Assembly (NCBI RefSeq): GCF_012044895.1
Contig: NZ_CP050695.1
Location: 3,812,501-3,876,500, forward strand
Reading direction: 5' to 3'
DNA from: Aquisalimonas sp. 2447
Lineage (GTDB): Bacteria; Pseudomonadota; Gammaproteobacteria; Nitrococcales; Aquisalimonadaceae
Length of the DNA: 64,000 bases
Positions 1-8,694 of this stretch are shown here, piece by piece; within the stretch, counting starts at the first letter, position 1, and each line of letters starts with the position of its first letter. Position numbers and translations under genes: made by a program. A model generated the notes under the pieces. The model was not told where the DNA came from. It saw only the letters and a program-made list of their open reading frames with translations, and did not search any database.

Positions 1-828
1 CTGGGCGCCGTAGATGAAGGCGAAGGTGATGATGATATAGATCCCGCCCATGGAGAACAGCACCGACGACAGAAAGATGGCGAGATCGCGGAACCGGGCG
101 ATATCACGGATGGTGTCACCGATGCGCTTGAACCCCAGGGAAACGTAGCCGCGGTCAGTGGGCCGGGCCTGGGGCACACCCCGTTCACGCAGGAACAGGA
201 ATGTGGGAATGGCCGCCAGCAGGAAGAACCCGGCGGCGAAGGGACCCACCCAGCGGATACGCTCGAAGTTCTCGGCAGTGGCGTCGCCGAGAAAGGCCAG
301 GGTGAACGCGGCGGCAAACAGGCCGCCGATGTAGCCCAGCGCCCAGCCGAAGCCCGAAATCTTTCCCAGGGAACGCGCCGGGCCCAGTTCGGGCAGGAAG
401 GCGGCGATGAAGTTCTCGCCGATGGCGTAGGCAAAGTTGGAGCAGATGATCAGGATCACGCCGAGGATGATGTACCCGGGCTCCACGAAATAGAGCAGCG
501 CCGTGGCGGTGACCGTTGCGATGTAGCTGGCAAAAAGGAAACGCTTCTTGCTGGCGGAGTAGTCCATGATGGCGCCACAAACCGGACCGGACACCACCAC
601 CAGGAAGTAGCTTACCGCCAGGGACAGGCTCCACAGCAGGTTGCCCAGGCGGTAGTCATCCCCCCGGTCGCCGACGATCACCGTGGTGAACATATCGCCG
701 AAGACCACGGTGATGATCAAAAGCGTGTACGCCTGGTTGGCGAAATCGAACATGGCCCAGCCGAAGATCTCGCGCTTGGGCGCCAGGGGCCTCTCTGTTG
801 TTCCCGTCGCGCTCTCCGCACTGCTCAT
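1..828 (-). CDS. MFS transporter, UMF1/Atg22-like family (C-terminus outside window)
   Basis: This is a polytopic inner-membrane transporter; 276 codons are in the window and the 3' end lies beyond base 1. The start is ATG at 826-828. The N-terminus carries the family's EIFGWAMFDFANQAY-type segment, followed by repeated hydrophobic helices separated by short basic loops (for example SASKKRFL). UMF1/Atg22-like MFS proteins are known as efflux permeases for amino acids or other small solutes, but the substrate cannot be read here. It lies upstream of, and on the same strand as, nothing obviously related: the DUF457 gene ends about 30 bp away and may be co-transcribed. The family call is fairly secure; the function is not. 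Confidence 0.8.
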   Translation of the reverse strand, partial: MSSAESATGTTERPLAPKREIFGWAMFDFANQAYTLLIITVVFGDMFTTVIVGDRGDDYRLGNLLWSLSLAVSYFLVVVSGPVCGAIMDYSASKKRFLFASYIATVTATALLYFVEPGYIILGVILIICSNFAYAIGENFIAAFLPELGPARSLGKISGFGWALGYIGGLFAAAFTLAFLGDATAENFERIRWVGPFAAGFFLLAAIPTFLFLRERGVPQARPTDRGYVSLGFKRIGDTIRDIARFRDLAIFLSSVLFSMGGIYIIITFAFIYGAQ

Positions 829-859
829 TCGTGTTCTCCGGGCATCGTCCTGGCTGGCA

Positions 860-1915
860 TCAGATTGCGCTCCTTTCGCCGTTATCCCCCATGCGGTACC
901 GCTCCCAGTCCGAATCCTCGTCGGCACGGCACATGCCGTAGCGGAACGGGTTGCTCATGCCCTCCAGGCGGAAGCGGAGATCCTCGAACACCACGCACTG
1001 ATCCCCGTTGCGCGTGTCCACCGCGCGCAGGGACGGATAGCTGGCAAACCAGCGGAAGAACGCCATGTCGTCCGTGGCCATGACTTCCCGCGCCAGTTCC
1101 TGCTCCTGGTTGTCGGCCCCGTAGCGATGGAAGGTCTCCCAGTCCGCCTGTTCCACCGGCACGTAGGCGCTCCAGAGCCGCAGGAACAGGAAGGCGTCGT
1201 CGCCGAAATCGTGCGGAGGTCGGTCCCGGCGCAGGTTGGCCAACGCCATGTGGTAACGGTCGCCGCGATCCACCACCAGTTTCCAGTTGAACGGCGACCA
1301 AGGCTGCGGATAGGCCTCCGCCACGTAGTCGGTGATGCCCTGCGACTGCGCCCAGTCCCGCGCTTCCGACACCGCCGTACGGTACTGACTGTACTGGAAC
1401 AGCACCAGCGCAGTGACCGCTGCCAGTCCCAGTGCCGCACCGGTGCGCGGCCGCCAGTAGAGGCTCGCCAGCAGTCCGGCAAGGAGCACCCCACTGAACC
1501 AGGGATCAATGATGAAGGTGGTGTTGAATCCCGGCGCCCAGTTGGTGAACGGCGCCAGAATCTGGGTGCCGTAGCTGGTGATGAGATCACCCAGAATGTG
1601 GATGAACAATGCCAGCAGAATGACCCCGTAATACGCGCGCCAGGGGTGGCGCCGCCCCAGGGCCAGCGCGGCCAGCGCAGCCAGCAGCCATGCCCACACC
1701 GGCATCAGCAGCAGGGAATGGGTGATGCCGCGGTGGTTCTCCATGTAGGGCACATGCCCGCCCAGGGTAAAGAGGATATCCAGGTCGGGTGCGGCGCCGG
1801 CAAGGCCGCCGACCCAGGTGCGCTCACGCAGGGAGAGCTGATCAGGACGGGGTTTGCGCGGGGCGCTGGCTCGCGCGGCCAGCACCCCGCTCAGGGCGTG
1901 GGTCAGAGTATCCAG
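860..1915 (-). CDS. Membrane-bound metal-dependent hydrolase, DUF457/YdjM-like
   Basis: An integral inner-membrane protein of 351 aa with several hydrophobic segments. It shows the family hallmarks: an N-terminal DTLTHALSG segment, a PDLD motif, and HRGITHS at about residue 58-64, the putative metal-binding signature. I place the start at a CTG codon (1913-1915), because an AAAGGAG sits about 8 nt upstream and the family normally begins M-D-T-L-T-H; starting at the GTG at 1885 would remove this conserved stretch. The role of the family is poorly defined (putative phospholipid or metal-dependent hydrolase). The C-terminal half is charged and probably periplasmic or cytosolic. The family is likely; the enzymatic reaction is unknown. 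Confidence 0.75.
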   Translation of the reverse strand: MDTLTHALSGVLAARASAPRKPRPDQLSLRERTWVGGLAGAAPDLDILFTLGGHVPYMENHRGITHSLLLMPVWAWLLAALAALALGRRHPWRAYYGVILLALFIHILGDLITSYGTQILAPFTNWAPGFNTTFIIDPWFSGVLLAGLLASLYWRPRTGAALGLAAVTALVLFQYSQYRTAVSEARDWAQSQGITDYVAEAYPQPWSPFNWKLVVDRGDRYHMALANLRRDRPPHDFGDDAFLFLRLWSAYVPVEQADWETFHRYGADNQEQELAREVMATDDMAFFRWFASYPSLRAVDTRNGDQCVVFEDLRFRLEGMSNPFRYGMCRADEDSDWERYRMGDNGERSAI

Positions 1916-1952
1916 AGGGGGGCTCCTTTACCAACCTTTCCAGGAAGTGTTG

Positions 1953-2621
1953 TCAGGCACGGGCGTCGGTGGATTCGTCGGCGACGTTCTCGGGCCGCAG
2001 CGCACCTTGCGGCGGCGCTGGCAAGGCGCCTCGGGGCCGCGGCGAATGATATCCCGGCACCCATTGCGCCATCCATGCGGCACCGTGGAGCAGACGCGAC
2101 AGCCGCGCCCGGGTCCTGCGGAAGTCATGGGTATCCTCGTTGAGCCAGCTGACGAAGGTGGTGACGAAAATGCTGGTCAGGACGGTCTCTTCCAGGCCAC
2201 GCATGGCCCCCGCGGCGTCCCGGTGTGCCGCCTCACGCAGCCACTGCACGGTGCGGCTGATGCGCAGCACCGCGGGAATCTGCACATGCACGTGGCCCGC
2301 CTCCAGCTTGCCCTTGATCATCTCCCGCACCACCCGCTGGTGGTCGGCCTGGGCATCCAGCCAGGTCATGATCAGGCAATGCAGCTTTTCCGTCGCCGGC
2401 AGTGCCTGCACGGCCGGGTCCGACGCCGCAGCGACCAGGGCATGGTCGGGCCGATCGAACCAGGCGTCGGCGATTTCTTCCTTTTCGCGGAAATGCGCCT
2501 GCACCGCCGTCAAGGGGACGTCCAGCCGCTCGGCTATGTCATAGAGCCGGACCTCTTCCCAGCTGGCTTCCTCGGCCAGCTCCACGGCGGCATCCACAAT
2601 GGCGTTACGCGTTGTGCTCAT
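1953..2621 (-). CDS. TetR/AcrR-family transcriptional regulator
   Basis: A 222-aa DNA-binding regulator. Residues 1-50 form a TetR-type helix-turn-helix region (RNAIVDAAVEL, then DIAERLDVPLTAVQAHF). The remaining helical part would be the ligand and dimer domain. The start is ATG at 2619-2621, with an AAGGAGG about 6 nt upstream; a longer in-frame extension lacks such a site. The gene is divergent from the alpha/beta hydrolase at 2714 and shares a 92-bp region with it that contains the small dyad CAGTATAACTG at 2674-2684, a possible but weak operator. The C-terminal approximately 30 residues are proline- and arginine-rich. The effector is unknown. Confidence 0.8.
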   Translation of the reverse strand: MSTTRNAIVDAAVELAEEASWEEVRLYDIAERLDVPLTAVQAHFREKEEIADAWFDRPDHALVAAASDPAVQALPATEKLHCLIMTWLDAQADHQRVVREMIKGKLEAGHVHVQIPAVLRISRTVQWLREAAHRDAAGAMRGLEETVLTSIFVTTFVSWLNEDTHDFRRTRARLSRLLHGAAWMAQWVPGYHSPRPRGALPAPPQGALRPENVADESTDARA

Positions 2622-2713
2622 GCATCGCCTCCTTGTCGTGCTGGCGCTCTTGTCGCGAGCCGCGGGTACCATTCAGTATAACTGGCGCAAACCGGCCACC
2701 CCACACCCAAAGC

Positions 2714-3220
2714 ATGCCCATGACCACCACCGTCTGCTTCGCCCACGGCAAGGAAAGCGGCCCCTGGGGCCGCAAGATCACCGCCCTCGCCGAAGTTGCC
2801 CGTGCTCGCGGGCTCAACGTAATGAGCCCGGACTACGGTTTCACCATGGACCCGGACGAACGCGTGACCCATCTGCTGCAACAGCCCCTGCCCGACGGAC
2901 AGGATCTGGTTCTGGTGGGTTCCAGCATGGGCGGGTATGTCTCGGCGGTGGCCAGCGGATCGCTGAAGCCGCGAGGGCTGTTCCTGCTGGCACCGGCGGT
3001 GGATATCCCCGGGTACGCCGGGGACACCAGGCCCGTGGCCGGCCTGACAGAGGCGGTGCACGGCTGGCATGACGACATCATCCCGCCGGACATCGTGGTG
3101 AGCTGGGCAAAGCGACATCGTGCCCGGCTGCATCTGGTGGACAGCGAGCACACGCTGACGGACCACGTTTCGTGGTTGTGCACGACGTTCGAGGCGTTTC
3201 TCGAGGAGATCGGCGTGTAA
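2714..3220 (+). CDS. Small alpha/beta hydrolase
   Basis: A 168-aa compact alpha/beta-hydrolase-fold protein with no signal peptide, so probably cytosolic. The nucleophile elbow GSSMGG places the serine at about residue 71. A WHDD segment follows strand 6 and a SEHTL motif near residue 146 supplies the likely histidine. It resembles the short YcfP/YqiA-like serine hydrolases, whose substrates are mostly undefined. Two start codons two codons apart (2714 and 2720) are possible, and no strong ribosome site separates them. The divergent TetR gene is the obvious candidate regulator. Confidence 0.75.
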   Translation: MPMTTTVCFAHGKESGPWGRKITALAEVARARGLNVMSPDYGFTMDPDERVTHLLQQPLPDGQDLVLVGSSMGGYVSAVASGSLKPRGLFLLAPAVDIPGYAGDTRPVAGLTEAVHGWHDDIIPPDIVVSWAKRHRARLHLVDSEHTLTDHVSWLCTTFEAFLEEIGV

Positions 3221-3232
3221 GGCGGCCGGTCA

Positions 3233-3252
3233 GGCGGGCCTGAAGGTCCGCC
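3233..3252. repeat. Single REP-like palindrome
   Basis: A GC-rich palindrome with the core GGCCTGAAGGTCCGCC, lying just after the alpha/beta hydrolase stop codon. It matches the half-unit of the REPIN family seen at five other places in this window, but has no inverted partner of its own at the usual 42-44 bp spacing. Confidence 0.6.
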
Positions 3253-3280
3253 CGCCCCCTGCTGGGACGCGCGGCAACTC

Positions 3281-3355
3281 GTAGGCCGGACCTTCAGGTC
3301 CGCCTTTCCCCGACATGCAAGCCAAGGTGGCCCATCGGAGTCCGCAACGGTGGAC
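3281..3355. repeat. REPIN family A copy 1, left part (interrupted by introns)
   Basis: The first palindrome (3281-3304, core GGACCTTCAGGTCC) is intact. The second begins as GGTGGAC at 3349-3355 and is cut there; its other part resumes at 7344-7360. Joining the two pieces restores a 92-bp element with the same 44-bp spacing as the copy at 15285-15376. Confidence 0.8.
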
Positions 3356-5350
3356 GTCGGGTAGGCCGGCCGGTTACCCGGCCGGCCCCCCACAGATCCA
3401 CTCGTGCGGGTTTCCCGCAAGTGGCTCCTCGTGTGAGTGGCTTCGCTACGTGGCGCAGATCCTGGCCCGGGCGAGCGGGTAACACTCCAGGAACCGGGAG
3501 AACTCCGACCACGGGATCGCCGCCTTCTGCGAGCGCCGCGACAGCCATCGGTGCCAGGAGCGCATCGCCTGGGAGCGGACCTGGTCGATCGCTGCAAAGT
3601 TACCACGCACGCCGAAGTAGGCGTAGTGGCCCCGGAGTCTGCGGTTCAGGGCTTGCCACTGCTCAACCACGGGGTGATGCCGCATCACACAGCACCAACG
3701 ATCGATTGCATGCATGGCCCGGCGCAGCCGATCCCGCGCCGTCTTGCGCTTGACCACCCAGCGCCCTCGCCTCGACCGCCCCCAGTAGTGGGTGAAGCCG
3801 AGAAAATCGAAGGTCTCCGGGTGCGGTCCTCCGCCCGATCCGGGCCGGTCGAACCGCACAACCCGGGTCTTCTCCGGGTGGAGTTCCAGCCCGTAGCGCG
3901 CAAAACGCTTGGGCAGCACCTCCATCACCCGCCGGGCATCGCTCTCGCAGGCGAACACCAGCAGCGCATCGTCGGCAAAACGCACCAGGTGCGCCTCACC
4001 GCGCAACCGGGGCCGGACACTGTCCTCGAACCACGTATCCAGCACCTCGTGGAGGAAAATGTTGGCGAGCATCGGCGAGATCACCCCGCCCTGCGGGGTG
4101 CCCCGCCCGGGCTGGCGCCACTGCCCTTCCTCCAGCACGCCGGCGTTCAACCATTTGCCGATCAACCGAACCAGCACGCCGTCACGTACCCGCCGACGCA
4201 GCACCTCCCGCAACAGACCATGGTCGACCCGGTCAAAGAACTTGCGCACGTCAAGATCAATCACCCAGCCACCGCCCATCGCCATCAACGGCCGCCAGAC
4301 CGCCTGCAGCGCCTGGTGCGCCGAGCGTCCCAGGCGGAAGCCGTACGAGCCCTCGTGGAACTCCGGCTCGTAGACCGCCTCCAGCACCATCGCCACCGCC
4401 CGCTGGAGCACCTTGTCCTCAAACGTCGGAATGCCGAGCGCTCGGCGCTCGCTCCCGTCACCCTTGGGGATCGAGGTGCCCCGCACCGGCGGCGCCCGGT
4501 ACGCCCCGGACTTCGCCCGCTCCAGCAGCGAGCTCAGGTTCGCCTCAAGCTCCTCGCCGTAGGCGGCACCCGTGCGGCCATCAACGCCCGGCGCCCCGTC
4601 CTTGCGCGTGCGTCGATACGCCTCACGCAACCACGCCTCGTCAATGTGATGGGCCAACGTCAAAAGCGGCCTGTCCGGAAGACGCCGCGCCAGATCCGCT
4701 ATCTGTTGGCATCGCGTTGAGATGAGATCAGAGTCCAATGCCTCCGCCATCGGTCCCTCCAACAGCTCCACTCACACGGTCTCCCCTTCCCCTTCACCGG
4801 GTCCGCTGGGGCGCGTTCCCCGGCTGCTCCGGTACTATGGGAGACTCCGACTGCCTGCCGCCCGTCTGGCACCGCTCTGGCTGTCCTCGCAGCACCATAC
4901 CGCCGCAGCGCCCTCAGCCTTCGCTCCAGCAGCAGGAGGACGCTCCCACCACTGGCCCGGACTGCGGATCAGCGGTCGCCCGCACCGTCTACTTCTTAGG
5001 CGGAGACGACAGGCCCTCCCAGGTTCCTGGGGGACCCCAATGTGCCCATGCCCCGCTCTCGGACCCCGGCGGGCACACCACACCAGGCCTCTACAGTGCA
5101 GCGTTACTGCCTTCCGGTCTTCAGACACCGTCGGCACCCACAATGTCGCGGATTTCGGGGCTCAATCACGCAGCCTGGACACTCGCTGTCTACGCTTCAC
5201 CACAGCAGTTACCCACTGCAGCGCAAGACTCACTTCCGGCTGGTGGCCAACCTCTACCGGGCGGGCTCAACGGCCCGCTGGGTCCCTCTCGCAATTTCAT
5301 GGCCGCCTCCATGCCACCAATCCCAAGCGACCAGGCTTCGCCTGGCGCTC
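3356..5350 (-). mobile_element. Group II intron, downstream copy of a tandem pair
   Basis: A 1,995-nt element read on the minus strand. It begins GAGCGCC (complement of 5350) and ends CGAC (complement of 3356), giving the expected AY 3' end; the 5' end is a GAGCG variant of the GUGYG consensus. About 580 nt of folded 5' RNA precede the reverse-transcriptase ORF. Domain V is at 3395-3427 (minus): stem GAGCCACT with partner AGTGGATC, inner stem TGCGGG/CCCGCA, AAA loop, CG bulge, and AGC triad at its base. Domain VI follows as a 10-bp GC stem with a UA bulge that puts an A 7 nt from the 3' end. It directly abuts the second copy at 5351 without an intervening exon. The intron class was not determined. 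Confidence 0.85.
3446..4771 (-). CDS. ltrA: Group II intron reverse transcriptase/maturase (copy 1)
   Basis: A 441-aa intron-encoded protein made from within domain IV of the host intron. The reverse-transcriptase blocks are in order: [20 protein letters not shown] (RT2-3), DLDVRKFFD with Asp172, PQGGVISP at 226-233, and the catalytic FADD at 265-268 (a YADD variant). A C-terminal maturase region (HYAYFGV, then WHRWLSRRS) follows. No HNH endonuclease follows it, so retrohoming would rely on hairpin or replication-fork targets. Copy 1 differs from copy 2 at residue 147: FRLGRS here against FRPGRS there. The proline is very conserved in this enzyme family, so copy 1 may be weakened. The start chosen gives the full family length; ATG at 4750 is an alternative. 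Confidence 0.92.
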   Translation of the reverse strand: MELLEGPMAEALDSDLISTRCQQIADLARRLPDRPLLTLAHHIDEAWLREAYRRTRKDGAPGVDGRTGAAYGEELEANLSSLLERAKSGAYRAPPVRGTSIPKGDGSERRALGIPTFEDKVLQRAVAMVLEAVYEPEFHEGSYGFRLGRSAHQALQAVWRPLMAMGGGWVIDLDVRKFFDRVDHGLLREVLRRRVRDGVLVRLIGKWLNAGVLEEGQWRQPGRGTPQGGVISPMLANIFLHEVLDTWFEDSVRPRLRGEAHLVRFADDALLVFACESDARRVMEVLPKRFARYGLELHPEKTRVVRFDRPGSGGGPHPETFDFLGFTHYWGRSRRGRWVVKRKTARDRLRRAMHAIDRWCCVMRHHPVVEQWQALNRRLRGHYAYFGVRGNFAAIDQVRSQAMRSWHRWLSRRSQKAAIPWSEFSRFLECYPLARARICAT

Positions 5351-7343
5351 GTCGGTAGGCCGGCCGGTTACCCGGCCGGCCCCCACAGATCCACTCGTGC
5401 GGGTTTCCCGCAAGTGGCTCCTCGTGTGAGTGGCTTCGCTACGTGGCGCAGATCCTGGCCCGGGCGAGCGGGTAACACTCCAGGAACCGGGAGAACTCCG
5501 ACCACGGGATCGCCGCCTTCTGCGAGCGCCGCGACAGCCATCGGTGCCAGGAGCGCATCGCCTGGGAGCGGACCTGGTCGATCGCTGCAAAGTTACCACG
5601 CACGCCGAAGTAGGCGTAGTGGCCCCGGAGTCTGCGGTTCAGGGCTTGCCACTGCTCAACCACGGGGTGATGCCGCATCACACAGCACCAACGATCGATT
5701 GCATGCATGGCCCGGCGCAGCCGATCCCGCGCCGTCTTGCGCTTGACCACCCAGCGCCCTCGCCTCGACCGCCCCCAGTAGTGGGTGAAGCCGAGAAAAT
5801 CGAAGGTCTCCGGGTGCGGTCCTCCGCCCGATCCGGGCCGGTCGAACCGCACAACCCGGGTCTTCTCCGGGTGGAGTTCCAGCCCGTAGCGCGCAAAACG
5901 CTTGGGCAGCACCTCCATCACCCGCCGGGCATCGCTCTCGCAGGCGAACACCAGCAGCGCATCGTCGGCAAAACGCACCAGGTGCGCCTCACCGCGCAAC
6001 CGGGGCCGGACACTGTCCTCGAACCACGTATCCAGCACCTCGTGGAGGAAAATGTTGGCGAGCATCGGCGAGATCACCCCGCCCTGCGGGGTGCCCCGCC
6101 CGGGCTGGCGCCACTGCCCTTCCTCCAGCACGCCGGCGTTCAACCATTTGCCGATCAACCGAACCAGCACGCCGTCACGTACCCGCCGACGCAGCACCTC
6201 CCGCAACAGACCATGGTCGACCCGGTCAAAGAACTTGCGCACGTCAAGATCAATCACCCAGCCACCGCCCATCGCCATCAACGGCCGCCAGACCGCCTGC
6301 AGCGCCTGGTGCGCCGAGCGTCCCGGGCGGAAGCCGTACGAGCCCTCGTGGAACTCCGGCTCGTAGACCGCCTCCAGCACCATCGCCACCGCCCGCTGGA
6401 GCACCTTGTCCTCAAACGTCGGAATGCCGAGCGCTCGGCGCTCGCTCCCGTCACCCTTGGGGATCGAGGTGCCCCGCACCGGCGGCGCCCGGTACGCCCC
6501 GGACTTCGCCCGCTCCAGCAGCGAGCTCAGGTTCGCCTCAAGCTCCTCGCCGTAGGCGGCACCCGTGCGACCATCAACGCCCGGCGCCCCGTCCTTGCGC
6601 GTGCGTCGATACGCCTCACGCAACCACGCCTCGTCAATGTGATGGGCCAACGTCAAAAGCGGCCTGTCCGGAAGACGCCGCGCCAGATCCGCTATCTGTT
6701 GGCATCGCGTTGAGATGAGATCAGAGTCCAATGCCTCCGCCATCGGTCCCTCCAACAGCTCCACTCACACGGTCTCCCCTTCCCCTTCACCGGGTCCGCT
6801 GGGGCGCGTTCCCCGGCTGCTCCGGTACTATGGGAGACTCCGACTGCCTGCCGCCCGTCTGGCACCGCTCTGGCTGTCCTCGCAGCACCATACCGCCGCA
6901 GCGCCCTCAGCCTTCGCTCCAGCAGCAGGAGGACGCTCCCACCACTGGCCCGGACTGCGGATCAGCGGTCGCCCGCACCGTCTACTTCTTAGGCGGAGAC
7001 GACAGGCCCTCCCAGGTTCCTGGGGGACCCCAATGTGCCCATGCCCCGCTCTCGGACCCCGGCGGGCACACCACACCAGGCCTCTACAGTGCAGCGTTAC
7101 TGCCTTCCGGTCTTCAGACACCGTCGGCACCCACAATGTCGCGGATTTCGGGGCTCAATCACGCAGCCTGGACACTCGCTGTCTACGCTTCACCACAGCA
7201 GTTACCCACTGCAGCGCAAGACTCGCTTCCGGCTGGTGGCCAACCTCTACCGGGCGGGCTCAACGGCCCGCTGGGTCCCTCTCGCAATTTCATGGCCGCC
7301 TCCATGCCACCAATCCCAAGCGACCAGGCTTCGCCTGGCGCTC
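5351..7343 (-). mobile_element. Group II intron, upstream copy of a tandem pair
   Basis: A 1,993-nt element almost identical to the copy at 3356-5350. It lies first in the direction of intron transcription. Its 5' end (complement of 7343) follows the exon sequence GGACCTTCAG, half of a REPIN palindrome. A CTGAAG on the intron strand at 7112-7117, about 226 nt into the intron, is perfectly complementary to this exon end and is the likely EBS1. Domain V is the same as in copy 1. Two single-base length differences from copy 1 fall on opposite sides of the outer domain VI stem (one fewer G and one fewer C). Confidence 0.85.
5439..6764 (-). CDS. ltrA: Group II intron reverse transcriptase/maturase (copy 2)
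   Basis: A 441-aa reverse transcriptase/maturase, the twin of the protein encoded at 3446-4771. It carries the conserved FRPGRS segment at residues 145-150, PQGGV at 226-230 and FADD at 265-268, and so looks fully equipped for reverse transcription. There is no C-terminal HNH domain. It would bind its own intron RNA to promote splicing and then act in retrohoming. Outside residue 147 I see only a silent change between the two ORFs, so the duplication is recent or kept identical by gene conversion. Confidence 0.92.
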   Translation of the reverse strand: MELLEGPMAEALDSDLISTRCQQIADLARRLPDRPLLTLAHHIDEAWLREAYRRTRKDGAPGVDGRTGAAYGEELEANLSSLLERAKSGAYRAPPVRGTSIPKGDGSERRALGIPTFEDKVLQRAVAMVLEAVYEPEFHEGSYGFRPGRSAHQALQAVWRPLMAMGGGWVIDLDVRKFFDRVDHGLLREVLRRRVRDGVLVRLIGKWLNAGVLEEGQWRQPGRGTPQGGVISPMLANIFLHEVLDTWFEDSVRPRLRGEAHLVRFADDALLVFACESDARRVMEVLPKRFARYGLELHPEKTRVVRFDRPGSGGGPHPETFDFLGFTHYWGRSRRGRWVVKRKTARDRLRRAMHAIDRWCCVMRHHPVVEQWQALNRRLRGHYAYFGVRGNFAAIDQVRSQAMRSWHRWLSRRSQKAAIPWSEFSRFLECYPLARARICAT

Positions 7344-7360
7344 CTGAAGGTCCACCCTAC
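7344..7360. repeat. REPIN family A copy 1, right part (after intron insertion)
   Basis: The sequence CTGAAGGTCCACCCTAC completes the palindrome begun as GGTGGAC at 3349-3355. The insertion point lies between the inner loop and one arm of the palindrome. One base (c) is ambiguous at the junction, so the insertion could be placed 1 nt to the left. Confidence 0.8.
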
Positions 7361-7397
7361 GGAGCTACGGGGGCCCGGTCGGTGGAACCACACCTGT

Positions 7398-8693
7398 TCA
7401 ACGCTGGGTCAGACGCAGCTCGATGCGCCGGTTGCGCTGGAGGGATTCGGGGTCGGTGCCCTCGGCCACCGGGTGGAACTCGCCGAAGCCTGACGGCGAC
7501 AGCCGCTGCGGCGGTACGCCGCGGTCAATGAGATAGTCGACGATGGACTGTGCCCGCGCGGTGGACAGGTGCCAGTTGGAGGGGAACTCCTCCGTGGCGA
7601 TGGGCCGGATATCCGTGTGCCCCTCCACCTGCAGCACCCAGGGGATCTCCTCGGGGATGGCGTCCTGCAGTTCAACAATGGTCTCTGCGAGGCTGTCCAA
7701 CTGGTCCGTTCCGGCATCCTCGATGTCCGCCGAGGCAGTCTCGAAGAAGAGCTCCGACTGGAATACGAACCGGTCGCCCTCGATACGGATGTCCTCACGA
7801 TCGCCCAACACTTCCCGCAGCCGGCCAAAGAACTCGGAGCGGTAGCGGCTGAGCTCCCGCACCCGCTCCACCAGGACCAGGTTGAGCCGACGGCCGAGCT
7901 CGTCGATCCGCTCCTCCTGCTCGGCGACGGTCTCCTCGGAAAGCTCCAGTGCGGCGCTGACCCGGCGCAGTTGCTCCCGCAAGGCCTCCACCTGACGATT
8001 GAGCCGGTCAATGCGGGTCTGCTGCGCGGTGGTCAGCTGTTCTTCGTCCCGCAGCGCGCGCTGCTGCTCCTCCACCAGGCGCTGGAGATCCCGCACCCGG
8101 ATCTCCCGCTCCTCCAGCTCCCTCTGCGCCAGGTGGGTGCGCTCCTCGGCCTCGGCCAGCTCGGCCTCCAGGGCCCGGGCGCGATCCCGCGCGGCGGCGG
8201 CCTCGGCTTCGGTGTCCTCACGGGCGGCGGCGAGTTCGCCGACTTCATCCTCCAGTTCCTCACGCAACTGCCGCAGGGCGTCGATGTCCTGCTGCAGACT
8301 GGCCATCTCGGCCGCCTGGCGCTCGATGGTCTCCTCGTCCTCGGCGATGGTGGTCTCGGCCTCGGCGAGGTCATCCTCCAACGTGGAAATCCGGGTGCGG
8401 GCATCCGCGAGTTCGTCGCGCAGGGCGCCCCGCTCGGCAATGGAAACCGCCAGATCCTGCTCCAGTTCTCGGCGGGCCTCCCGCTCCATGGCCAGTTCGT
8501 CGCCCAGGTCGGAGAGCTCCGCCTCCAGGCGCGCCAGTGCGGCTTCGCGACCGGCCAGGGTGTCGGTGAGATAGTACTGGGCCACCATGAACAGGCTCAG
8601 CACAAACACGAACAGCAGCAACAACGTGGCCAGCACGTCCACGTAGCCGGGCCAGATGTTGACACTGTTGCGATTGCGCCGCTCGGGAAACAC
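7398..8693 (-). CDS. MotB/OmpA-family protein with long coiled coil
   Basis: A 431-aa inner-membrane-anchored periplasmic protein. A single N-terminal membrane helix (WPGYVDVLATLLLLFVFVL) carries the conserved aspartate (about residue 19) that binds protons in MotB/ExbD-like stators. Residues 40-280 are a long, very acidic coiled coil. Residues about 300-431 form an OmpA/MotB peptidoglycan-binding domain (VEGHTDIRPI, then SGFGEFHPVAEG and NRRIEL). The GTG start at 8691-8693 is 1 nt after the stop of the MotA-like gene, so the two are translationally coupled. The pair should form a proton-driven stator anchored to the cell wall. It resembles the ZorAB pair of Zorya defence, but no zorC or zorD follows. 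The family is secure; the process it drives is unknown. Confidence 0.85.
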   Translation of the reverse strand: MFPERRNRNSVNIWPGYVDVLATLLLLFVFVLSLFMVAQYYLTDTLAGREAALARLEAELSDLGDELAMEREARRELEQDLAVSIAERGALRDELADARTRISTLEDDLAEAETTIAEDEETIERQAAEMASLQQDIDALRQLREELEDEVGELAAAREDTEAEAAAARDRARALEAELAEAEERTHLAQRELEEREIRVRDLQRLVEEQQRALRDEEQLTTAQQTRIDRLNRQVEALREQLRRVSAALELSEETVAEQEERIDELGRRLNLVLVERVRELSRYRSEFFGRLREVLGDREDIRIEGDRFVFQSELFFETASADIEDAGTDQLDSLAETIVELQDAIPEEIPWVLQVEGHTDIRPIATEEFPSNWHLSTARAQSIVDYLIDRGVPPQRLSPSGFGEFHPVAEGTDPESLQRNRRIELRLTQR

Positions 8694-8694
8694 G

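Noticed and set aside
3356-5350. Classification as bacterial class C group II intron
   Set aside because: Lack of an HNH domain and targeting of a hairpin fit class C, but domain V shows an AGC-type triad where class C usually has CGC, so the class is left open.
3356-7343. Intron tandem as a simple assembly duplication
   Set aside because: The copies differ at several bases (P147L, a silent change, two domain VI length differences, one 5' base), so they are not a literal repeat of the same reads. Long reads would still be welcome.
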